6,850 nt of DNA. It comes from JAJZQH01 sp041658465. Lineage in GTDB: Bacteria > UBA10199 > 2-02-FULL-44-16 > JAAZCA01. The stretch covers positions 1 through 6,850 of the forward strand of contig JBBAAC010000133.1 of NCBI GenBank assembly GCA_041658465.1, given 5' to 3'. The notes beneath the pieces are model-generated. The model had not been told where the DNA came from and did no database searches. It saw nothing but the letters and a program-made list of their open reading frames with translations. Positions 1 through 4,398 of this stretch are shown piece by piece. The number at the start of each line of letters is the position of its first letter. Position 1 is the first letter of the stretch. Made by a program: the position numbers and the translations under genes.

Positions 1-171
1 CACAAAGATAATTCATAAGTAATGTTGGCAGCACGAGACCCAAAGGTATTAAGCCGCCGTGGGTCCTGTGATGAGAGTAAAGCAAGAGTCATGCTTGGGA
101 AATCGGTATGGAAATCAATGCAAGGAATACGAGAACTGCAGCAAAACGCAGCAGGGCTGTATAAAATTCGT
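1..171. repeat. Dispersed repeat, copy A
   Basis: This stretch matches 3242-3410 (copy C) almost end to end with scattered substitutions and 1-3 base indels. Both copies share blocks such as CACAAAGATAATTCATAAG, AAAGGTATTAAGCCGCCGTG and AATCAATGCAAGGAATACG, and end in a conserved CTGCAG(T/C)AAAACGCAGCAGGGCTG block. Copy A starts at the window's first base, so its true left boundary may lie outside. No gene is credible inside it. On the minus strand, copies B and C lie upstream of ORF6N genes, so copy A could precede another ORF6N gene to the left of the window (inference). Confidence 0.85.
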
Positions 172-184
172 CATCTTTGCCTGT

Positions 185-507
185 CTAGTCTTCCTGAATA
201 AATCCGATCTTCTTTGTCTTCGCAGGCAGCGGGGACATGAGTTTCCTTATCGCGTGGAATATTTCAGGTTTTTGAACCGGTCACAATTTGTGACCAGTTC
301 TTTAATCTCATCGGGTCGTATTTCAAGAATGAAATCGTGTGGAAAACGTTGTGCGTTCCGCTTTACAGCCTGATTCAGTGCTTTAGTGGTTACACCATAT
401 AATCTGGCAAGGTCTGCATCGAGGATGACCCTCTGTCCGCGGACTTCCAGGATGAAATCCTCTACGCCTGCCGGAATTATTGAAGTCTGGGGAGAGTGTT
501 CCTTCAT
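185..507 (-). pseudogene. ORF6N-domain gene with internal deletion and frameshift
   Basis: The 5' part (507 down to 247) encodes 86 residues with a typical ORF6N domain at about residues 15-77 (RGQRVILDADLARLYGVTTK, then the AVKRN and RFPHDF blocks). The frame then stops at TAA (247-249). One base out of frame, 250-185 encodes an ORF6N C-terminus (KLMSPLPAKTKKIGFIQED, then TAG at 185-187). Those 22 codons give the same amino acids as the tail of the intact gene at 2655-3164. About 70 residues of the middle, including the usual PYAFTEHG segment, are missing. ORF6N domains occur in phage antirepressor-like and stand-alone proteins and are thought to bind nucleic acid. The intact gene has a good ribosome binding site, but none is visible before this start. 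A short 86-residue product could still be made, but a broken gene is the better reading. Confidence 0.85.
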
Positions 508-518
508 ATTCCGACTGA

Positions 519-614
519 ATGAGCAAGTGCCGTGCCAGGGGAAAGGGCATAAAAATCAATGGCGCCGCTATGACAACTGCAGTAAAACGCAGCAGGGCTG
601 CATGGAATTCGTCA
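519..614. repeat. Dispersed repeat, copy B (5'-truncated, diverged)
   Basis: This is a partial copy covering roughly the right-hand 95 bases of the repeat. It is most obvious at 577-604, where CTGCAGTAAAACGCAGCAGG and the following GCTGCATG are identical to copy C (3374-3401). To the left the match is looser: GAATGAGCAAG against GAATAAAGCAAG, and AAAAATCAATGG against GAAATCAATGC. The left 70-80 bases seen in copies A and C are absent. It lies directly upstream (minus strand) of the broken ORF6N gene, the same relative place copy C has next to the intact one. Confidence 0.75.
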
Positions 615-673
615 GGATGAAAAAGCGAAAATAGTCAGCCAATGTAAGGCACAGGAGAGGGCGGGTAATAACC

Positions 674-1012
674 ATGGCAGATATCATAGCGAAGAGACTC
701 GATAGCGCTGGTGACACTCGGACCTTTCTCGATGGGAGCAGGCGGTCGGTGGTGGTCCTGGGATCAATGGCAATCGGCCGGGGCGAATACCTTCCCGGCT
801 GGAGGTGGTCCCTGCACGCGGGCCCACAGACCGGCAAGGGCTCGGCGGCCCATATCGGCTATGTCCTGTCGGGCAGGATGGTCGTCCGGGGAGCCAGCGG
901 CCAGGAAGTCACGGTCGGTCCGGGAGAGGCCTTTGAGGTGCAACCAGGACACGATGCGTGGGTGATCGGCGACGAGCCGTGTATAGCCCTGGACTTCCAG
1001 CGCATGGGATAA
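674..1012 (+). CDS. Small cupin-fold protein
   Basis: The 112-residue product is a single-domain cupin of the cupin_2 type. Residues 41-75 form the first cupin strand region (PGWRWSLHAG, then AAHIGYVLSGRMVV). Residues 84-97 form the second motif, G-E-A-F-E-V-Q-P-G-H, with P91, G92 and H93 matching the family's G(x)5PxG(x)2H pattern. The first motif keeps H60 but lacks the full HxH...E set, so metal binding and enzymatic activity are uncertain. Small cupins of this sort are often metal-dependent binding or regulatory proteins, and the substrate cannot be read here. ATG 674 follows an AGGAG at 653-657, a rather long spacing of 16 bases. The gene starts about 60 bases after repeat B and has no obvious operon partner, since 130 bases and a separate promoter precede hicA. 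Confidence 0.85.
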   Translation: MADIIAKRLDSAGDTRTFLDGSRRSVVVLGSMAIGRGEYLPGWRWSLHAGPQTGKGSAAHIGYVLSGRMVVRGASGQEVTVGPGEAFEVQPGHDAWVIGDEPCIALDFQRMG

Positions 1013-1073
1013 TCACGAACTCCGCATCTCGTCTCTGGAAGCGAATCCGCGCCAGGATTTCGAGGGAATTCCT

Positions 1074-1085
1074 TTTGTGCCGATG
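1074..1085. repeat. 12-bp direct repeat left of hicAB
   Basis: TTTGTGCCGATG occurs here and again at 1826-1837, so one copy lies on each side of the hicAB module. The following 20 bases (TGAC...GATAATT here, TGACGATTAAATGATT there) look loosely similar. It could be the edge of a mobile module or chance. Confidence 0.4.
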
Positions 1086-1140
1086 ACTTTGACTCTTGGA
1101 TAATTACCACCACATCGAACACCAGCATTGACGCAGACCA

Positions 1141-1169
1141 TTGACAGTATACACAAATAAGTGTACACT
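1141..1169 (+). promoter_or_regulatory. Sigma70-type promoter of hicAB
   Basis: A perfect -35 hexamer TTGACA (1141-1146) is separated by 17 bases from a -10-like TACACT (1164-1169). Transcription would start near 1176, which is also the likely GTG start of hicA. Confidence 0.65.
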
Positions 1170-1171
1170 GT
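1144..1171. promoter_or_regulatory. Inverted-repeat operator overlapping the hicAB promoter
   Basis: Two 11-base arms, ACAGTATACAC (1144-1154) and GTGTACACTGT (1161-1171), are reverse complements with one mismatch and are separated by AAATAA. The dyad covers the end of the -35, the spacer and the whole -10, the usual place for a repressor site. HicB antitoxins with a DNA-binding domain are known to repress their own operon, and the HicB here has a C-terminal HTH, so it is the obvious candidate binder (inference). Confidence 0.65.
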
Positions 1172-1175
1172 CTTT

Positions 1176-1358
1176 GTGAAGAGGAAAGACTTGGAGAGAA
1201 GGTTGAGAGAGATGGGCTGGGAATTCTTGCGTTCAGGCGGGAATCACGATGTGTGGACTAACGGGGAAAATGAGGAGTTCGTTCCGCGACACAACGAAAT
1301 AGGAGAGGGGCTCGCGAAAAAAATTCTGAAAAGAGCCCATGAAAATCCTGGTAAGTGA
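1176..1358 (+). CDS. hicA: HicA-family mRNA interferase toxin
   Basis: The 60-residue product has the compact HicA form: MKRKDLERRL at the N-terminus, the strand WEFLRSGGNHDVW with the conserved catalytic histidine at H24, and the helix preceded by VPRHNEIGEGLAKKILK. HicA toxins are double-stranded-RNA-binding-fold ribonucleases that cleave mRNA and are neutralised by HicB. The start is set at GTG 1176, which gives the family's standard N-terminus. An earlier GTG at 1161 lies inside the promoter -10 and operator. No Shine-Dalgarno precedes GTG 1176, so a leaderless transcript is possible. The gene is followed 13 bases later by hicB, whose ribosome binding site overlaps the hicA stop. Confidence 0.9.
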   Translation: MKRKDLERRLREMGWEFLRSGGNHDVWTNGENEEFVPRHNEIGEGLAKKILKRAHENPGK

Positions 1359-1371
1359 AGGAGGCGATATT

Positions 1372-1815
1372 ATGTTCAAGGGACGTGTTTATAAAGAGGG
1401 TAAATTCTGGATAATCGAAGTTCCTGACCTCGATCTTATGACGCAGGGCCACACGAAGGATGATGCCTATGATATGCTCGTAGACCTCTTAATGACTGCG
1501 ACGAATCGTCATGGTTTTAAGGCGGATATTGCAAGACATAGGAATAATACTTTCTTGCTGCGAGGAAGGGACGAACAGAGTGAAAAAAATCTTATAGCAT
1601 TATTGCTCAAACGACAGCGCGCAAGAGCGGGCCTCAGCTTGAGCGATATGGCAAGATTGCTAAAGGCCAGTTCGAAAAATGCATACGCTCGCTATGAACA
1701 CGGAGAATCGGTTCCAAGTCCGATCATGATGGAGAAAATGTTGCGGGTGATGGGTTTGACTCTTGAAATGCGAGTGCGCAGCAGGGAAACGGAAGAAGAA
1801 TCGACCGTTGGTTAG
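1372..1815 (+). CDS. hicB: HicB-family antitoxin with C-terminal HTH domain
   Basis: This 147-residue protein has two parts. Residues 1-60 form the partial RNase-H-like HicB fold (MFKGRVYKEGKFWIIEVPDL, then QGHTKDDAYDMLVDLL), which binds and blocks HicA. Residues about 74-132 form an XRE/Cro-type helix-turn-helix (LSLSDMARLLKASSKNAYAR, then YEHGESVPSP) that would bind the operator at 1144-1171. The start ATG 1372 has a strong GAAGGAGG site at 1357-1363 that overlaps the hicA stop codon, so translation of the two genes is probably coupled. In most pairs the antitoxin represses the operon, and the promoter-overlapping dyad supports that here. Both genes look intact, with no frameshift or missing key region. 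Confidence 0.92.
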   Translation: MFKGRVYKEGKFWIIEVPDLDLMTQGHTKDDAYDMLVDLLMTATNRHGFKADIARHRNNTFLLRGRDEQSEKNLIALLLKRQRARAGLSLSDMARLLKASSKNAYARYEHGESVPSPIMMEKMLRVMGLTLEMRVRSRETEEESTVG

Positions 1816-1825
1816 AATGACGCCA

Positions 1826-1837
1826 TTTGTGCCGATG
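1826..1837. repeat. 12-bp direct repeat right of hicAB
   Basis: Second copy of TTTGTGCCGATG, 11 bases after the hicB stop, 752 bases from the copy at 1074-1085. Together they bracket the promoter, operator, hicA and hicB. Confidence 0.4.
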
Positions 1838-1870
1838 CGACTGACGATTAAATGATTTGGGGCGGAAGCG

Positions 1871-2362
1871 ATGACAACAATCCGTACTGCAACTCTGAAC
1901 GACGTTGAAGGCATTTACTCCTTGATTGAAGCAACTCGACAAAGGGTCGAGTGTTTCTCGCAGCGGACCAGGGAGTACATCGGGGAGAACATTGCGGGCT
2001 TTGTAGTTGCGGAAGAAGACGGCCGAATCATAGGCAACGGGCAGATCCTTGTCCTGCCGATCGACGATACGAGCGAAATTCGCTCGATGTGCGTGGATTT
2101 TGCAAGTCAGAGCAGAGGAGTGGGGACAAAGATATTGGAGGCCTTGATCGGAAAAGCGACGACTAACATAATCCTCGTGGAATGTGTGCCGCATAACAGA
2201 GTTTTTTATGAAAAGTGCGGTTTCAAGCCGATCGGGGCGCTCCGGGATATTTACGAGCAGAAGGCGCCGAAAGACCTGTATGAGGCAATAAAGAGTTTTC
2301 CATCAAAATGCGCGCGTTTCCCCGACCAATGCCCCGGTATCATATTGTCGAAAAATGTGTAA
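1871..2362 (+). CDS. GNAT acetyltransferase, short N-acetylglutamate-synthase-like
   Basis: The 163-residue product is a GNAT N-acetyltransferase. The N-terminal TIRTATLNDVEGIYSLIE is the usual first strand and helix. Residues 69-89 (EIRSMCVDFASQSRGVGTKI) carry the acetyl-CoA signature Q-x-x-G-x-G (Q80, G83, G85). HNRVFYEKCGF at 109-118 is the C-terminal GNAT motif. The order EIRS...V, FYEKCGF and a tail with KCARFPDQC (C147, C154) recalls stand-alone ArgA-type N-acetylglutamate synthases, which often end in a similar Cys/KFPxC segment. The substrate is therefore plausibly glutamate or another small amine, but no arginine genes are nearby to confirm it. The start ATG 1871 has only a weak upstream GCGGAAG. 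The gene is 55 bases after hicB and may be cotranscribed with it. Confidence 0.85.
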   Translation: MTTIRTATLNDVEGIYSLIEATRQRVECFSQRTREYIGENIAGFVVAEEDGRIIGNGQILVLPIDDTSEIRSMCVDFASQSRGVGTKILEALIGKATTNIILVECVPHNRVFYEKCGFKPIGALRDIYEQKAPKDLYEAIKSFPSKCARFPDQCPGIILSKNV

Positions 2363-2654
2363 AGACCGCCCTTCCTTCCGCAAATAGGGACAGGACAAAA
2401 CAAAACAGATACAGTCCCTCCGATATGATCCGACCATATTAATCATGACGTTAAAATGGTCTTGACCAAATTTACGTCATGGCTTCTCATCAGCGCTGAT
2501 TCATTCTTGAGATTGCTTCCGTAGGGTGGAAATCTGTCCGCTGGTTCTGCGGCGTCATCTTTGCCTGGCTCTACAATAAATTAGCTGTCTGAAAACACGC
2601 GGGCGTTTCCTTGGGTAAAACTCGCTGACATTATTTGCGCGGCAAAGGGGCTGT
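2363..2654. other. Gene-free stretch between convergent genes
   Basis: No supportable gene lies in these 292 bases. They hold a weak inverted repeat (AGGGAC 2386-2391, GTCCCT 2414-2419), the 38-bp palindrome at 2444-2481, a perfect 12-bp palindrome ATCAGCGCTGAT at 2489-2500, and CGTCATCTTTGCCTG at 2553-2567, which recurs at 169-183 next to the broken ORF6N gene. On the minus strand a frame without stops ends in ...HDVNLVKTILTS at the palindrome. It has no clear start and no recognised family, so it is not called a gene. Confidence 0.6.
2444..2481. repeat. 38-bp imperfect palindrome
   Basis: Outer arms CATGACGT (2444-2451) and ACGTCATG (2474-2481) are perfect reverse complements. The centre TGGTC-TT-GACCA (2457-2468) is a second perfect dyad on the same axis, and the AT-rich bases between pair partly. 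It lies about 80 bases past the GNAT stop. It lacks the GC stem plus T-run of a standard terminator. A protein-binding site, a recombination site or a weak bidirectional terminator are all possible. Confidence 0.7.
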
Positions 2655-3164
2655 CTAATCTTCCTGAATAAATCCGATCTTCTTTGTCTTTGCAGGCAGC
2701 GGAGACATCAGTTTCCTGATTGCCTCGAACAGCGAGACGATTGCCTTGTCATGGGTTGCGAATGCGCGCTCGAGAGCATCTATCTTTGCAGCGAGTTCTT
2801 TGTGCGACGCAAGAAGCTGTCTCAGTTTTACGAACGCGCGAACGACGTAAATGCTCGCTTTGACTGCTCGTTCTGAGCGTAAGATGTTTGCAGCCATGAT
2901 CGAACCATGCTCGGTGAATGCGTAGGGGAGATACCGCCTGCCGCCCCATGCCTCTAATGATTGCAAATCACTAGTTTCCTGTTTTGAAAGTTGAAAAACA
3001 AAATCCTCGGGAAAACGATCGAAGTTTCTTTTCACCGCTTTGATTAGATTTTTTGTCGTGACGCCATATAAGGTTGCAAGATCGCAATCCAGTATTACCC
3101 TCTGGCCCCTGATACTATAGATCTTGTTTTCGATCGTCCTTTCGAGTGACGCTATCTCCGTCAT
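2655..3164 (-). CDS. ORF6N-domain protein
   Basis: The 169-residue protein has an N-terminal ORF6N domain (about residues 9-95: IRGQRVILDCDLATLYGVTT, AVKRNFDRFPEDFVFQL, and GGRRYLPYAFTEHG at 74-87). A helical, probably coiled-coil C-terminal half follows (about 100-155), with a basic tail KTKKIGFIQED. ORF6N domains were defined in phage antirepressor-type proteins and also occur in many stand-alone bacterial proteins of unclear role; DNA binding is the usual proposal. ATG 3164 is preceded by AAGGAG at good spacing. A 43-base hairpin (3190-3232) and repeat C lie upstream. The gene converges on the GNAT gene at 1871-2362. Its last 22 codons match the broken copy at 185-250 at the protein level, with six silent differences, while the N-terminal halves share only about half their residues. 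Confidence 0.92.
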   Translation of the reverse strand: MTEIASLERTIENKIYSIRGQRVILDCDLATLYGVTTKNLIKAVKRNFDRFPEDFVFQLSKQETSDLQSLEAWGGRRYLPYAFTEHGSIMAANILRSERAVKASIYVVRAFVKLRQLLASHKELAAKIDALERAFATHDKAIVSLFEAIRKLMSPLPAKTKKIGFIQED

Positions 3165-3189
3165 TTAATATCTCCTTATATTTCGGCGC

Positions 3190-3232
3190 GTTGTAATCTT
3201 GAGGTTCCAATTTGGAACCTCAAGATTGTAAC
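3190..3232 (+). terminator. Large hairpin, possible plus-strand terminator
   Basis: Arms 3195-3210 (AATCTTGAGGTTCCAA) and 3212-3227 are a perfect 16-bp inverted repeat around a single T. G-U pairs at 3193/3229 and 3194/3228 and three further pairs (GTT/AAC) extend the stem to 21. TTTTT follows at 3233-3237, so on the plus strand it has the form of an intrinsic terminator. No plus-strand gene ends nearby; it stands 26 bases upstream of the minus-strand ORF6N start and just left of repeat C. It could equally be an operator for that gene or the end of a mobile segment. Confidence 0.55.
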
Positions 3233-3241
3233 TTTTTGAAT

Positions 3242-3410
3242 CACAAAGATAATTCATAAGAAATGTTGCAGTGCGTGCCTCAAAGGTATTAAGCCGCCGT
3301 GGGTCCAGTGATGAATAAAGCAAGAGTCATGCCTGGGAAATCGGTATTGAAATCAATGCAAGGAATACGGTATCTGCAGTAAAACGCAGCAGGGCTGCAT
3401 GAAATTCGAC
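3242..3410. repeat. Dispersed repeat, copy C
   Basis: Full-length partner of 1-171. The right end (3374-3401) is identical to copy B at 577-604. The 5-8 base arms around CATGC (at about 3349) and GCATG (3397-3401) can pair. In copy B the corresponding arms are CCGTGC and GCATGG, and in copy A ATGC and GTAT, so pairing is kept mostly through G-T wobbles. This suggests, but does not prove, a conserved folded structure. The copy sits between the ORF6N hairpin and the hairpin leader of the second GNAT gene. Confidence 0.85.
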
Positions 3411-3420
3411 ATTGTCCAGT

Positions 3421-3484
3421 AACCAGAAACAACCTGCTTGTTATTGGTCATCAATGACCACTAGGAAGCAGGTTGTTATTGGTT
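3421..3484 (+). promoter_or_regulatory. Large nested hairpin in the leader of the second GNAT gene
   Basis: Nested dyads share one axis: AACCA (3421-3425) with TGGTT (3480-3484), AACAACCTGCTT (3428-3439) with AAGCAGGTTGTT (3466-3477), and GGTCAT (3446-3451) with ATGACC (3454-3459). GTTATTGG also occurs directly at 3440-3447 and 3475-3482. An alternative pairing, CAGGT (3469-3473) with ACCTG (3488-3492), competes with the main stem and comes within a few bases of the Shine-Dalgarno (3496-3503). It could be a regulatory leader or an element end. Confidence 0.6.
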
Positions 3485-3507
3485 TGTACCTGTTTCAGGA
3501 GGAAGCC

Positions 3508-4077
3508 ATGGAGATAGTCACAAAGGAACTTGAGCCGTCTCTGTGGGGCGATTTTGAGGAGCTCTTCGGTGAGAACGGCGCGTGCGGCGGTTGCTGGTGC
3601 ATGTCATGGCGAATAGACAAAGGCGAGAAGTGGGCAACGGTCAAGGGCGCAGAGGCGAAGAAACGGATGAAGAAGCTCGTGAGCTCGGGCAAGGCGCACG
3701 GAATACTTGCGTATCACGGGGGGAGGCCTGTCGGTTGGTGCTCCTTTGACAGGCGCTCAGATTATCTCAAGCTCGATCGCGCGCCGAGCCTCAAATGTGA
3801 CGACGCGGACGAGGTCTGGTCTATACCTTGTTTTTTCGTCAAGGCCGGGTATCGCGGGCAGGGCGTTGGGAGCGCCTTGCTCGATGGTGCGCTCAAGGCG
3901 CTCAAGAAGCGCGGCGCGAAGATCGTGGAGGGCTATCCGGTAAAGTCCTACAGCTACGGCAAGGAGATACCGGCTGCCTTCGCCTGGACCGGCACGCAGC
4001 CTATGTTCAAAAAGGCGGGCTTCAAGCCCGTTGGAAACCGCAACGGCGCAAAGCAGAGGATGAGAAAAGAGTTGTGA
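3508..4077 (+). CDS. GNAT-family N-acetyltransferase with CGGCWC motif
   Basis: The 189-residue product is a GNAT acetyltransferase. The acetyl-CoA motif RGQGVG lies at 116-121, following VWSIPCFFVKAGY. The C-terminal part PMFKKAGFKPV (165-175) is the usual GNAT end. The N-terminal stretch NGACGGCWCMSWR (23-35) is cysteine-rich and typical of a widespread, uncharacterised GNAT subgroup with this motif near residue 25. The substrate is unknown. ATG 3508 is chosen because CAGGAGGAAGCC directly precedes it; the frame is open back to 3412, but that would put coding sequence through the large hairpin. The gene stands alone, with its leader hairpin and repeat C upstream and the converging MazF fossil downstream. 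Confidence 0.9.
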   Translation: MEIVTKELEPSLWGDFEELFGENGACGGCWCMSWRIDKGEKWATVKGAEAKKRMKKLVSSGKAHGILAYHGGRPVGWCSFDRRSDYLKLDRAPSLKCDDADEVWSIPCFFVKAGYRGQGVGSALLDGALKALKKRGAKIVEGYPVKSYSYGKEIPAAFAWTGTQPMFKKAGFKPVGNRNGAKQRMRKEL

Positions 4078-4101
4078 TGATAATGCGATTTGATTCACCA
4101 T

Positions 4102-4275
4102 CTACAATGACAGGAGAATGCGGAGGGCATCTTCGATGCTCTGCATGCTTTTGTCTGATATAGTTCCCAGCCTCTTGATGAAGCGATTTTTTGAGACCGT
4201 TCGTATCTGATCGCATTTAATAAAACTGGTTTTCTTCAGTCCGCCTTCCGGCGGCTCGATTCGGATATGCGCTGA
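4102..4275 (-). pseudogene. mazF: C-terminal fossil of a MazF/PemK-type toxin
   Basis: On the minus strand an open frame of 57 codons ends in TAG (4102-4104). It reads RIEPPEGGLKKTSFIKCDQI, then RTVSKNRFIKRLGTISDKSM, then a C-terminus ending EDALRILLSL. This is the characteristic second half of MazF/PemK mRNA interferases: PP-x-GGLKKTS, then DQIRTVSK, then R-lG-is, then the EDALRI-L-L ending. The N-terminal half, with the catalytic arginine and the strand GDVYWVDL, is missing. Two stops (TAG 4276-4278, TAA 4279-4281) sit immediately upstream in frame, and no start codon is seen. MazF proteins are about 110 residues, so roughly half remains. No antitoxin gene is visible beside it. It converges with the GNAT gene ending at 4077. 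Confidence 0.85.
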
Positions 4276-4363
4276 CTATTAGCGAAGACCGCACGCTCGA
4301 TCGGTCCACGCGAGCACCCGGGGCACCCGTGTTGTTTTATTAGTTGTAGCTGGGAGGCGAGAC

Positions 4364-4392
4364 GCAGCGGCAGCACGTGGGCCTGCCGCTGC
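4364..4392 (-). terminator. GC-rich hairpin just after the CAP gene
   Basis: GCAGCGGCAG (4364-4373) and CTGCCGCTGC (4383-4392) form a perfect 10-bp stem with a 9-base loop, six bases past the stop of the minus-strand CAP gene. No T-run follows on that strand, so it may stabilise the transcript end or be a Rho-assisted or weak terminator rather than a standard intrinsic one. Confidence 0.5.
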
Positions 4393-4398
4393 TCAGAT

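Noticed and set aside
1..171. Minus-strand peptide shared by the repeats (EF-[HY]-x-ALLRF...ISIPISQA)
   Set aside because: The frame is open in copies A and C and resembles a signal peptide, but it has no start codon, and the differences between copies include many replacements, so DNA-level conservation explains it.
1161..1175. GTG 1161 as hicA start
   Set aside because: It lies inside the promoter -10 and operator and adds five residues absent from the family's usual N-terminus.
2380..2600. Small minus-strand gene ending HDVNLVKTILTS
   Set aside because: No credible start or ribosome binding site, no recognised family, and its end falls within the 38-bp palindrome.
1..3410. Repeats as integron attC sites
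   Set aside because: Gene content is suggestive, but no paired RYYYAAC and GTTRRRY core sites are visible at the ends of the repeat copies, and no integrase is in the window.
3412..3507. Longer N-terminus for the second GNAT
   Set aside because: The extension runs through a large hairpin and lacks family similarity; ATG 3508 has a strong Shine-Dalgarno.
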